Of a stretch of 64,000 nucleotides of DNA, positions 13,199 through 24,208 are shown piece after piece. A program made the translations under genes and the position numbers. Under the pieces are notes generated by a model, which did not search any database, was not told the DNA's origin, and saw only the letters and a list, made by a program, of their open reading frames with translations. Source of the stretch: Codonopsis lanceolata (taxonomy: Eukaryota > Streptophyta > Magnoliopsida > Asterales > Campanulaceae); assembly GCA_013146195.2 (NCBI GenBank), contig CM028381.1:98830380-98894379 (forward strand), in the 5' to 3' direction. The stretch's first letter is position 1. Every line of letters starts with the position of its first letter.

Positions 13199-13249
13199 GC
13201 CCTCACGGGCTTAGCTCAGTTGGTTAAGAGCTAGTAGATTTGGGTACAT
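13199..13249 (+). mobile_element. truncated tRNA-like (SINE-like) insertion
   Basis: 51-bp insert flanked by a perfect 15-bp direct repeat GGATACATGATCTCT (13184-13198 and 13250-13264). It carries an A-box-like core TTAGCTCAGTTGG at 13211-13223 but no B box, so it is not a functional tRNA gene. The long duplication suggests LINE-type target-primed insertion of a tRNA fragment or a truncated SINE. Confidence 0.6.
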
Positions 13250-13269
13250 GGATACATGATCTCTACTAT

Positions 13270-13660
13270 TGTTGAAAAAAATAGTGTTTTTAGTGAAAGA
13301 AATTGTGCAACTTGAGGCACAAATTTCTTTACGTGTCATTTGTTTGTTGGCGAAGGTAATTGCGCAAATGCGTTCTACTCGGTGAGAGTATCGAAATGAT
13401 AGATTTATTTGTCCAAATTGAGTTTTGGATGAATAAGATATCAAAACTTAAAGTATAATAATTATTTAAAAAATTGTGTTTTTAGTGAAAGAATTGAAAT
13501 TGTGCAACTTGAGAGACGAATTTCTCTACGTGTCATTTGTTTGTTGGCAAAAGTAATTATGCAAATGTGTTGTATTCGGTAAGAGCATCGAAATCATATA
13601 TTTATTTATCCAAATGAAGTTTTAGATGAATAAGATATCAAGGTTTAAAGTATGATATTA
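13270..13660. repeat. ~195-bp tandem duplication
   Basis: Two diverged copies (about 13270-13455 and 13466-13652). Both carry GTGTTTTTAGTGAAAGAA, TACGTGTCATTTGTTTGTTG and GGATGAATAAGATATCAA-like text. The short open frames in them are not conserved between copies, so a non-coding repeat is the best reading. Confidence 0.75.
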
Positions 13661-13879
13661 GAAGTGCGTCATTAGAAGTAATATCTCAACTTGAAGAGTT
13701 TTATCTCACATTGGTTAGAAGTAATGTTAGTTGTAAAAGTTTTAAAATATAAGCCTTCTACTATTGACAATAGAAAAAGTTATATATACTAATACTAATA
13801 CTCATTATCATATTGATTATTATCATGTATTATTATTAGTTAATGGCTAGAAAACCAAAAGTTTTTAAAGCATCAACAT

Positions 13880-13944
13880 GAATACTTTACAATAAAGATT
13901 TATTAAAAGGTGGTGAGGTGACATATCTATAATGCTCATCACCA

Positions 13945-14001
<57 letters not shown>

Positions 14002-14549
14002 AATGTAACAACTATACATTCAATTAACTTGATTCCAAAATGGCATAAAATGAAGATTTTTTTTTTTTTTGTAGAAATCTAAATGTAAACCAAGGTGAAG
14101 AAGAATGCGAATAGATTTTGGAATTATTTATCCAATTAACCATAACATTGACATTGTTTTATTTCAATTCCCAAAGCAAAAGTTGAACATTTAATGTAAT
14201 CAAGATATTGGAGATTAGACTCGTTCATTATATATATTCTAAACTCATTCAACATTTTTTACAATGTAACAAATATACATTCAATTAACTTAATTCCCAA
14301 AAAAACATAAAATAAAGAGTTTTTGCAGAAATCTAAATACAAACCAAGGTGAAGAAGAATGTGAAGATATTTTGGAAATATTTATCCAATTAATCATAAC
14401 ATTGACATTTTTTATTTCAATTCTCAAAGCAAAAGTTGAAAATTAAATGTAATCCATATATTAAAGATTAGAATTTATTTAATAATGATCTATTTTAAGT
14501 AAGTGGATTTATAGAAAATGGCTTTATATAGTTGTGTTATGTGCATCGG

Positions 14550-14634
<85 letters not shown>

Positions 14635-15352
14635 TATGGGGCATCGGCTCGGTTCTTCTTATTGTTGCTATGAATCTCTCGGTGTGACCACTGACCAATC
14701 ATTGGCTATTCCAAGATTAAAGATTAGACTATATTTTTTTATTACTTATTTAATGTTTGACAACTATAATTACATTGTGTCTTTTTGATATGGTTAGAAC
14801 AAGTGAACAGATGTCTCATTTTATAGTTGTATCTAAAAAATATGAAAAACTATAAAGATTTTACGTGTATTTTATTATTTTATAAATAACTGATCTTTTT
14901 TAATCGACTCATCACGTGTTAGTAGATTGAGTTAGTAAGATTTCATCTTACGATTTAAGATTTATAAAATCGGTTTTATAGGAGACTTACTTTTAATATA
15001 TCAGAATGAATTGCTATCTTCATTGACGTGTAAGATCTTTTTTACACAAGTTGTCCTTAAATCATTACACGTGTCAATCATAATCTTTGTCTTTATTTTT
15101 TCAGATTTTAGTTGGTCATATGTCGTGATTGTGTAAAGAAAACAAAGAGTTGTTCACCAAAATGGGTAATAGACCAAACCATCTCATAGCCACATTCGTG
15201 TAACATATCTGTTCAAGCCTTTATCAACTGTGAACGACATAAACATTATTACACATACATAAACATTATCTATAGCCATTTATGGGTTATGAAATCAAAT
15301 TACATTCACTTTTTCACCCAAGTAGCCTCTTATGAGTTATGATAGCTTCTTA
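13880..15352. other. repeat-rich spacer, no gene
   Basis: A (TA)n run at about 13950-13997 is followed by a tandem duplication of about 220 bp (about 14000-14222 and 14259-14475; both contain ACCAAGGTGAAGAAGAATG and AACATTGACATT). A compound (TA)n(GA)n microsatellite lies at 14551-14631. The open frame across the microsatellite is simple-sequence translation. The 3' flank of the second OPR gene begins near 15200. Confidence 0.7.
14551..14631. repeat. (TA)n(GA)n compound microsatellite
   Basis: About 19 TA repeats run directly into about 22 GA repeats. Confidence 0.95.
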
Positions 15353-17826
15353 TTATATGCAAGAAGGCAATTCAAGAAAAGGGTAATCAGTATATCCAAC
15401 AACTGGATCTTGTATATAGAAAGTGCTTCTGTTATACTTGTTCAGATGGACATCCAGCTCAAACCGTTTAGGCAAATCCGGGTTAGCCAAGAACATGCGT
15501 CCAAACGCGATCAAATCCGCCTTATCCTTATCTATGGCTTCATTGCCATCATTTCTCTTATAACCACCAGCACTTATATAAGTGCCTTTAAATGCTTTCC
15601 TCATAGGAAGACTAGTATAAGGAGTATGAAATATCTCTCCAGCTTTTACCATCCTTGGTTCAATCACATGGAGATATACAGGATTGAACTTGTTTAGTGC
15701 ATTAGCCATGTATAGACCTAGAGCTTCAGGGTTCGAATCACCGGATTCCATGTAATCTGCAAAAGGGGATAGTCTCATTCCAACTCTATCACCTCCGATT
15801 TCATTTACTACCGCTTCTACTATTTCTAAGGCAAAACGACACCGGTTTTCTAGGGTTCCGCCATATTCATCGATTCTATCGTTCACTTTATCTTTCATAA
15901 ACTGATCGATTATATAGCCGTTTGCTCCGTGGATCTCAACTCCATCAAATCCTAGCACAATGAAATATCGGTTATCATTCAAGAATATTTTACAAGTGGT
16001 TGATTTTCAAATATAAACTACTTAAGTAAGTAACCTGCTTCGATAACGTTACGTGCGGCTAGCCTGAAATCATTAATAATGTTGGGGATTTCATTTATAC
16101 TAAGAGGGCGAGGAGGAGACCAATCTCCAAAATCTCCACCACCAATGAGGCCAGGTGTCACTCCTTTATCGGTACTTGAGATGGGTGCTTCACCATTTGG
16201 TTGAAAACCTGATTAACATTAAGCAAGTGAGATTAATTTTTGTCCATAAAAACTCAATTTCATTCATAATAATAATTGGAATAAACGAGTCCAGATCCTT
16301 TATTCCAAAAGTATATTTCATCTTCTATTCTAATGTCAGATCCACCGTTAACTTGTCAATTAGTAAATTACCCAAATTAATTATATAAACAAAATCAACT
16401 ACTGATTGACAAGTTAACGATGAATCTTACATTGGAATAGAAAATAAAATACACTTTTGGAATAAAAAATGAAATACACTGTTGAAAAGGACTACCAAAA
16501 AGTGGTGGGAGCAAATCATAAAACGAATCAAATAATACAATTGTTTAATTTTAAGTTCCTATCGAGGGTACAAATAATCCAAAGTTTAGGGAAGGAAAAA
16601 TATTTTTTTTCAAATTAATTACCATATTTTAATTGTTTGGACGTTGAAAATTAAACTGTCACGTGATCAAAATAATACAAATAAGACAAATACTTTGATT
16701 GATGTTCACAAGTTTGAAGCGCCTATAATTATTTATACATTAATATGATTTCATCGTTTCAAAATAAAATTATTAGTTTTTAAGATTCCCAATAATTTGG
16801 AGATAAGTTTCAACTTATGGAAAGTAATTAAACTACAAGTAAGTCTCCTAGCTGCAAGACTCTCTTATACATCTTAATTCGTAAGATGAGGTATTATCCT
16901 CTCATAACTCAATCTACCAATACATCACATAGTAGGTTGGAACCGTCGGATAAGAAGAATCTGTCTTACAAAAAATATACGTAAAACCGTCGTATCTAAG
17001 TTTTTACGATAGAGAGGAAGCATACCATAATTGGAGACTCGACCTACGTGCCAAATTTGACAAAAGAAGACACCACCCTTGTCATGAACTGCATCCACAA
17101 CTGGCTTCCATGCTTCCACTTGCTCCTTTGTCCAAATCCCAGGCGTTTCTGGGTACCTTAATTAATTTTTTAAAAGTTTACAATATATATTATTAATGAA
17201 AATAATATAAATGATAAAAAAAATCATGTTTAAATTTAAAACAAAAAATGATGGTTACCCTTGGGCCGTGTCAGATACGCCGACGGCTTCAGAAATAAGG
17301 AGGCCGCCGGTGGTGGCTCGTTGAGAGTAGTAAAGAATAGAGTGTGGTTGGGGTAGGTTGCCGTAAGATCTGTTCCTTGTTAATGGTGCTAGAACAATTC
17401 TGCATTCGGATCCCACACACATAGTACATAACACAATTAAGTGATCTTAATGAAAGGTATTGAAAATTTTATATATATCCTCCCTCTCCTTCTGTTCCGG
17501 GTAAAGAGTTCCGATTTAAAAGTCCAATTTTTAAAAAAAAATTGACACTTTTAAATAGCTCATTACTAATAAAATAATATTTTAATATATTAATTTTTGA
17601 AAGTAAACTCTTTAAGGGAAACATCTCAAAATAGAATAGTGGATTTTTTTATAGTATATAACGTTACATTGTAATGCATTATATTAATTTATTCTAAATT
17701 TGAATGTGATTAATAAGTAAAGGTGGTAAGAAAGGCCAAAAATAGAAACCTGTGAGAGAGGTTGAAGTTTCCCATTTTGTAAGGAGTGAGGAGAGGGGTG
17801 GCGTTAGGGATATTTGCTGCAGCCAT
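15353..17826 (-). CDS. 12-oxophytodienoate reductase-like, OPR1/2 type (second copy)
   Basis: Tandem paralogue of the 1312-5570 gene with the same five-exon layout: 17826-17750, 17399-17259, 17156-17026, 16208-16035 and 15951-15353. They join in frame to 1122 nt (373 aa), and all junctions are GT-AG. The first three exons have exactly the lengths of the other copy (77, 141 and 131 nt). Exon 4 is 12 nt longer, adding residues in the GGGDFGDW loop, and exon 5 adds two residues at the C terminus (ends LELPSCI). Active-site stretch EIHGANGYIIDQF: His182, Asn185, Tyr187. It also has RIDEYGGTLENRCRF, SPFADYMESGD and DPVVGYTDYPF. FMN enzyme reducing oxylipin enones and related electrophiles; cytosolic, since no peroxisomal tripeptide is present. 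No frameshift or stop, so both copies look functional. Confidence 0.94.
17478..17665. mobile_element. degenerate Tc1/mariner-type MITE in intron 1
   Basis: Starts CCTCCCTCTCCTTCTGTTCC, contains AAAGAGTT, ATTACTAATAAAATAAT and AAACTCTTTAAG, and lies inside intron 1 of the second OPR gene. It resembles the 177-bp elements at 41712-41888 and 60197-60373; its ends are eroded. Confidence 0.45.
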
Positions 17827-17906
17827 TTCTTTAGTCCGTCTGTCTTACGCCTTGTTTTGCTTAGCTTCTTTAATTTTGTTGTGCTTCTCTATTTCCGTCA
17901 ATGCCC

Positions 17907-17914
17907 CTTTTATA
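17907..17914 (-). promoter_or_regulatory. TATA box of second OPR gene
   Basis: Minus strand reads TATAAAAG, about 80-90 bases upstream of the ATG at 17826. The corresponding box in the other copy is nearer its ATG. Confidence 0.55.
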
Positions 17915-17959
17915 CACACATCTACACTACCCACATGTCCTCCTTAATTGTATCTAGTC

Positions 17960-17963
<4 letters not shown>

Positions 17964-18014
<51 letters not shown>
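17964..18014. repeat. (TA)n microsatellite
   Basis: About 25 TA repeats just upstream of the second OPR promoter. The long open frame that runs into it is an artefact. Confidence 0.95.
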
Positions 18015-18017
<3 letters not shown>

Positions 18018-19807
18018 AATAGGGTAAAATCAGCCGCCACACCATGTGCTTTGGCAAAATCTCAAAACTCACCCCTCATTTTTGGATTTATCTCATTGCG
18101 ACCCTTTGGTTAAAGATTCTAATTAGTCTTGTCATTATTCTAACGGTGATTTGTACATCATCACGTGTTTCATCTCGGCTAACTGATCTTAGAAAAGCAT
18201 CACCAATCGAAACATGATTTTGTACAAGGTAATATTTTGTCCGTTACGAGCAAAAACAATTATTTTTAGATGTTTTACTTAAAGAGTCAATTTTTAAAAA
18301 TTAAAACGTAAAAATGTCATTTTATTATTAATGAGTTACTAAAAGCATCATTTTATTTAAAAAATTAATTTTCAAACAAGGACTCTTTAGCCCGAAAGAA
18401 TAGAGTACTTCTCTCGACAAAAGAACACACGAAGGAGGGTGGCAAATACAACGCTGCATAAGAAAAGTACCATTTAAATTTTAAATATTTATTATTGTAT
18501 TGATTGAACAAATACCGAGTACCCAGCAGCAGTCAGCAGGAGGGATGATGAACAAAATACAAGTTAAATATTGTAAAAAAAAAAACTATTTAATATAAAA
18601 TCTTTTTTATGCATCTGTGTTGTGGACCTAGTTGGTAGATGCAGACCTCATTGCATACCTATGTATGATTAGTAAGTCCGCTGCTACTCCTTTAAATTCA
18701 GCCATGTTCACTTTAAAAACCAAAATTTAAAACCACTTGGCACCTCATATTTTTTTAAATTGAAAAAAAAAAAAAAACAAGTCATACATAACGATGCATA
18801 AATACATGCATTGTCATGCAACATAATAAGGTGATGTATCGACTCATATCAGAATATAAAGCGATTGAAAATTATTAAAAATAGACCGGTCCACAAATTT
18901 GCTAATAATTTTCAAGAGGTAAATTGAGTCAGTCCACTTTGATAAGTTTTCAATCTTTACAATATCTTAAGTTTTTTTAGCCAGAAAAAATCATTTTTAA
19001 AAGGAAAAAACTACGATACACTTAATGAGTCTGATGCACGCTAGAATCACTCAAATGCATCACAGTGCAAAATGATATTGAACCAGCCTTCATGTCCCCT
19101 GTCTTCCAAGTCTTCTTCTTCTACCTCCACCTCTTCCAAGTTCGTCTCTACTGAAAAATCACTCAACTCATCACAGGTCGATCCATTACAATTTCGTACA
19201 TCGTTTATCTTTTAGGGGCACCCGTGAACCCCCACAAAGAGGCACTATCCCATCGACCCCTGCGATCTGACCAGACAAATCGATCCTTGTTTTGTTACGT
19301 AATATTTCAAAAATTAATTTTAACGGTTGAAAAAAATAAAAAAGACTATCGTAAAAATGTTTGGGAAAAGATAATTTCTCCAAATTTTCAGCCCCAGCCA
19401 ATAGATCAGTGTTAGCCCCCAACATGAGACCCGACAAAAATATAAGACACGTCTTGTGCAGTCTTGTAAGACAATAGATCAGTTGAATTTCATATGAAGA
19501 CACTTGTCCATGGAATTGTAAGAACAGATTTCAAGATTAAATATTGGGAGCCACCCTTTTTTTATCATGGGACGTACACAAAATTCTATGCTGACCCTAA
19601 CTAACTAACAACAAAGAAAATCACTAATACCTGGTACTCCCGTCCCTACTTGCAACTATCTTAGCCCGATTATAAACCATAGCCTCGCCTCGCTCTACAA
19701 CTTTAATAAAGTCACCGGATCATAGATAAGATAAACCACTGATAAAATCGCGTGGAAGAGATACGAAGTGATTTCAGTATCTTACAAATTCATTTCAGCA
19801 TCTGAAG
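18015..19807. other. intergenic, repeat remnants
   Basis: Holds an eroded 177-bp-family MITE in reverse (about 18228-18405: TTAAAGAGTCAATTTTT, ATTAATGAGTTACTA) and GATGCA-rich text at 18790-18860 and 19020-19075 like that at 6.4-7.2 kb. The last ~300 bp is the probable 3' flank of the lectin receptor kinase. Open frames at 19186-19503 have no recognisable features. Confidence 0.5.
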
Positions 19808-22696
19808 CTATGTTGCCAACTGCTGCAACTGATGGACAACATGCGACATTCTTGGCCGCATCGACGGCACATGTTGTGTGCATGAATATACGAGGTCTAC
19901 CACTTTTTGAATGACTCCAGCTTCAGGAATTTGAGAAGAAGACGTAGAAGAAGACGAAGATATGAGAGGGTCTAAAAGCTCCAGGTAGCGGTGTGCCTGT
20001 ACAAGAGGAGTTGCCCACTCAAATATACTTTGCCAACCCACTGGATCAACAGCTTGTGTAGCTGGTCTACGCCCACTAACTATTTCGAGCAGGAGCACTC
20101 CAAAGCTGTACACATCACTCTTTGTTGTTAGCTCATTTCTGTATACAAATTCCGGGGCAAGGTATCCATGGGTTCCACCAGCCATCACTGTCCTCCCATG
20201 CATCACTTCCCAGGGTACAAACTTCGAGAGACCAACACCCATCAGATGGGCACCAAAATCCTCATCAAGAAGTACATTGCTAGCGCGAATATCCCGATGC
20301 ACAACTTGTGGCTTCACCTTGTCATGGAGAAACCTGTTATCAGTAGTTAAATGTAAGCATCATCAGGAAAATTGAAGATAGTTTACAACTCGTTCGGTTT
20401 AGAAAAGGCTACTCCGAACGAGAATAAAGAATGTGGAGATGAGATGGATCATTTGTGCATCATCCACAAATCATAGCTAAATTAGTAGGGTAAGTCAACT
20501 TTCAAGTCATAACAAGATCCAGAATGACTACCAAGGTCAAAAAGGGATTGGATTCGCCTTCAACCAGTACAGGAGATTGAGGATAAAAAAGTGAGGCCAT
20601 GTTCACCTTTCATGAAAAGAACCAGCATAAGGCCAACTAAAGTAGTTCAGCAGTCAATGAAAACTGAGACAAGTAGACAAAATACGAATTCTACAGCATC
20701 AAAGAAGATAATTCAAATCATCCAAGCAGAGAATAGAAAATGAAGTGAAACTGAAGCAAAGATGATGCTCTAGTGCCCATCATGGAAATGTTCTATATGA
20801 ATTGCTGATTTGTAATGATAATTTCAAACAAGTAGGTACTGGATATAATTCTATTCCTAGTGGATGATGCTATAAGGACCATTAGGGAACCGTTCCATAA
20901 AAGTTGCTGAATTTTGATGATAATGTTAACACTAATGAACATTAGCATAGCTGGGGAGGCCCATTTCAGGAAAAAGAGTATGGCACCATGAGAGAGAAAT
21001 CGGTCATCTTCAATACAATTTCACCAAGAATATTAGAGCAAGAAGTTTTAAAAAGGAAATAAAATAATAATTGAAGCTTTCTTAAAGTAAAAGAAAAAGC
21101 TTCTGGAGATTGCACTTACGCAATTCCCTGGGCGAGAGTGGTGGCAACTTTCATTCTCATGGCCCAGTCCAAACTCCTGCCACCCATGGGAATATGGTGT
21201 AACCATCTATCCAAGGGTCCATGAACTATAAACTCATATACGATGTAGCGATCACCATGATCATAGCAACAACCTTTCACAGCTACCAAATTTGGATGGC
21301 AAAGCCTCGCAACCCTTCCAATCTCAGAGTAGAATTCCTTTTTCCTTTGAAAACTAGACCTCTTCAACCTTTTCACTGCCACCCTTGATCCATCAGGTAG
21401 AAGCCCACTATATGTACCACCTGTTTTTGCATCCCCAAGAAGACGGTTTCCCTCACTGAAATTCTTTGTAATCGATCTCAGTTCCTCACGAGCAAAGACT
21501 TTCCAAGATGGAGGAACCAATGCCAATTCTGCTGGATTAGATAGTTTCCGAGATCTTCTACGCCTCTTGCTCCGCCTGTATACAAGGAGCCAAATCACAA
21601 CAGCGAACGTAGTGCAGAGAATCAACCCACTAACAACAGCGAGGATAATAAGATATTCCCTGTGGCAGTGCATGCCGTAACATTTCTTCTCTGAAACAAA
21701 GGGAAAAGGAGCACAGTATTTAAACAATGTCAAAGAATTACATTAAGGAACTCAATGGAATATATCTCGAAGGTGAATAACAGTACAGACAATTATTTTT
21801 TAAATACAAAATGCAGGGGACAGAGGAAATAATTTAGCAAACTAGGTACTAGTAAATAGATAAGGATGTACGGAATTGATGATTAAATAGAGTATTGAAT
21901 GCAAACCTATAACAAGCATGCAGACAAATGCACGAGAGGTATTGCAACTCTCAGCAACCAGAGATGTAGTTCTATTGGTCACCACAGTACACAAAGAAAC
22001 TGAATCATCAGTGCTGGCGCAAGACGAATTGGTGCAGCTAGGGGTGAGATTAGGTGTCCCCACAGGAATAAGAGATTCATTCCAGTAAGATGTATTGTCA
22101 GACCATTTCCAACCCATTTCAACTCCAGTGTTCGTGCTTCTACCTCCAACCCAACATCCATTAGTAGACTTTTCTTCACTACACAGTTTTTGAATAATGT
22201 TTAGTTCCTGAAATGATGTCAGTGTTGCCAGGTGTCCATTCAATTTCCTACAGCTGATCTCCGATTCATTCCATGATTTAGTGCTTCCTATACATCCAAA
22301 GAATTTTGTCATACTTGCGCCCATAACCCAACCAGAAGGACATGCTCCTGTCAACAAAGAGAAAGTGCAGGTTTCAAAATAATCCATGCAATCCTTAAAG
22401 ACAATGTAAACAGGGGAGAAACAACAGTTTGTGCATAAACTTGATAAGATGACAAAAAATATATATAACTAACGCACCATCACCGTGGCTTTCATCATGG
22501 GAAGATGCAACCAAAAGGGAATCATTGGAGACCTAAAAGAAGCATAGAGCATAAATAGCATCAGCTTCACTCAAAATAATTGAAATATATAAATGGATTG
22601 TGTAAACAAACTCACTGCATTTGAAGTGCCAAATGCAAGCATAACCCAACCAGCCAGAAGTAGACGAAATTGTGAATAGATCGGCTTCCCTTCCAT
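19808..22696 (-). CDS. C-type lectin receptor-like kinase
   Basis: Single-pass plasma-membrane receptor-like protein, homologous to the Arabidopsis C-type lectin receptor-like kinase At1g52310. Five minus-strand exons: 22696-22616, 22532-22478, 22347-21907, 21690-21120 and 20333-19808. They join in frame to 1674 nt (557 aa). Residues 1-27 form a signal peptide ending FGTSNA. The C-type lectin-like domain is about 47-190 (ACPSGW, SWNESEISCRKLNGHLATL, GCWVGG, WKWSD, FVCML), the transmembrane segment about 205-229, and a basic stop-transfer RRSKRRRRSRK follows. The kinase domain has VAVK (Lys299), HRDIRASN (Asp397), GGTHGYLAPE and SDVYSFGVLLLEI. The glycine loop is weak (GDAKTGG), and where DFG is expected the protein has MGVGLSK (Gly415-Val416-Gly417). 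The Mg-binding Asp is therefore missing and activity may be low or absent. A stop codon just upstream of the ATG fixes the start. Intron 4 is 786 bp. Confidence 0.93.
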
Positions 22697-23156
22697 TATT
22701 TAAATTTCCTCTTCCAGTAAAGTGTAGGATCGTCCAACGGTTTCACAATTCCTTACAGGAGCAAATTACACGATAATGAAGCATAATTCTACACTCAGAA
22801 GATCAAAAATACATTTAGAACACACACAAAGAGATAGAGAGAGAGAGTCTCTACCACAAGAATAGCAAAGATTAGCAAATCATGGTGCCGAAGAGATTTC
22901 ACAAACAGGTGGAACTTGGGGTAAAAAATAGTAGGGTTTAATATTTCGACCCTTTAAAAGCAAGTATATGACTTTCAGATATCTTTTTGATAAAGTAAAG
23001 CAGACTTCTTTGAGAAGCTATTTGTTAGTGTTGTTTTCATATGAATTAAGTCCAACATGAAAGGAACCTTTCACGACAAAGTCATATAGCTTTCCAAGAT
23101 TGCCACCAATTATGTTTTGTATTTTACGTTTTTGTATCTCCCCTCAAGGCCTCAAC
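22697..23156. other. 5' leader and promoter region of lectin receptor kinase
   Basis: On the minus strand the bases upstream of the ATG include a CT-rich stretch (about 22830-22855) typical of plant 5' leaders. No clear TATA box was found. There are no coding frames. Confidence 0.4.
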
Positions 23157-24084
23157 CTATGTTGCACGGACACGGATACGTGGACATGGGGATACGCGAT
23201 TTTCAAAAAATATAGGACATGGGTACGAGGTAAAGTGTAAATATTCAAAAATATAAGGATCAAATTATAAATATTAAATAATATAACCACAAAATAAATA
23301 CGTCCAACATACCTAAATGTTAATATTCAAAGTAGCACTAGCACAAATACTCAAAACATAAGTAGCACAAATATTCAACATAACATAGAATTTTGAATCA
23401 CAATCGGTCCATAACAGACAGACACATGATATACAAATTCCAAATTTTAAAATTTATAAAAATATAAGTAATAGTTGACTGTTATATACTTTACACTTGC
23501 AAGTTACAAATCAAAATCACAAATCAGTGAATCACTTTGAATTTTGAAATCGAAGACTTCAAGAGAGAGAAGCCGGAAGCAAGAAGAGAGACTGAGAGAG
23601 AAGAGAGAATGACGAAGAGTCGAAGATCAAAGAATCGAGAAGAGATAAGAATACCTGGCACCTGCGGCTAGCGAATCGACGAAGACGAAGTCACGAAGAG
23701 TCGAAGACTAAAGAGGTAGCTACACGCGCAGTACGCCGACGGCAAAAGTGGTTCTGGACCTCTGGTTCGATGGTCGTAGTCTCGTAAATGGTTACGATTT
23801 GAGGGAAAAGGGGGGCTAGAGCTTGTTTTGTCGTGACGGGATTTGAGGGAATGAGGACAACTTAAGTCGGAAGTCGACAAATATACCCCCAGTCGTGTCC
23901 GACATCAAGGTACGTATCCCGACCCTCTTCCGGCCGTACCCGCGTCCGTGTCCGAAAGTTTTGGAAATTCAAATTCGGCCCCCAAACGTATTTTGGGCCG
24001 TGTCAAGCGTGTCCGTCGCGTATCCGTGTCCCGTACGTGTTGGACACGAAAAACGCAAGGCCCTGGTCGTGTCCGTGCATCATA
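23157..24084. mobile_element. Mutator-like non-autonomous element
   Basis: Inverted ends: the left reads CTATGTTGCACGGACACG and the right CGTGTCCGTGCATCATA. They are flanked by a 9-bp direct repeat, GGCCTCAAC (23148-23156) and GGCCTCTAC (24085-24093), with one mismatch. GGACACGGATACG-type subterminal repeats occur at both ends. About 930 bp. The middle (23540-23880) has a different, GA/CG-rich composition and might be captured DNA. Short frames inside are not recognisable proteins. Confidence 0.65.
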
Positions 24085-24208
24085 GGCCTCTACAAAAGAG
24101 AATATACTCAAGTCCATGCATCAATCCTACATTGACCTTATTCCTAACAGATTATTCAATTAGCAAGTTCGACATTATTACATTTATACCACTTGGATAC
24201 TACCTATC

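Larger units (their letters stand above)
8880..13880. repeat. AT-rich degenerate tandem array (~80-bp unit), two blocks
   Basis: Dozens of diverged head-to-tail units built from AACCAATGTGAGATACAT, CTTCTATTGGTAATAATAGT, AGAAGTCTTTTATCTAAA and GACTTTTAAAACCAACAT. Unit length is roughly 75-90 bp with many truncations. The orientation flips at about 10310-10640, where the text contains the reverse complement (CCCACATTGG, CTTCTACTATT), and again at 13690-13880, with very similar wording. This makes two successive blocks (about 8.88-10.64 kb and 10.85-13.88 kb), each ending in an inverted unit. A (TA)n run sits at 10398-10479. A solo LTR and a tRNA-like insertion interrupt the second block. Non-coding. 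Confidence 0.8.

Noticed and set aside
13199..13249. Possible tRNA gene
   Set aside because: Only an A box is present; there is no B box, no anticodon or T arm, and it is bordered by a target duplication.
14534..14788. Frames over microsatellites (also 17752-18015 and 32227-32445)
   Set aside because: Ile-Tyr and Arg-Glu runs from (TA)n and (GA)n.
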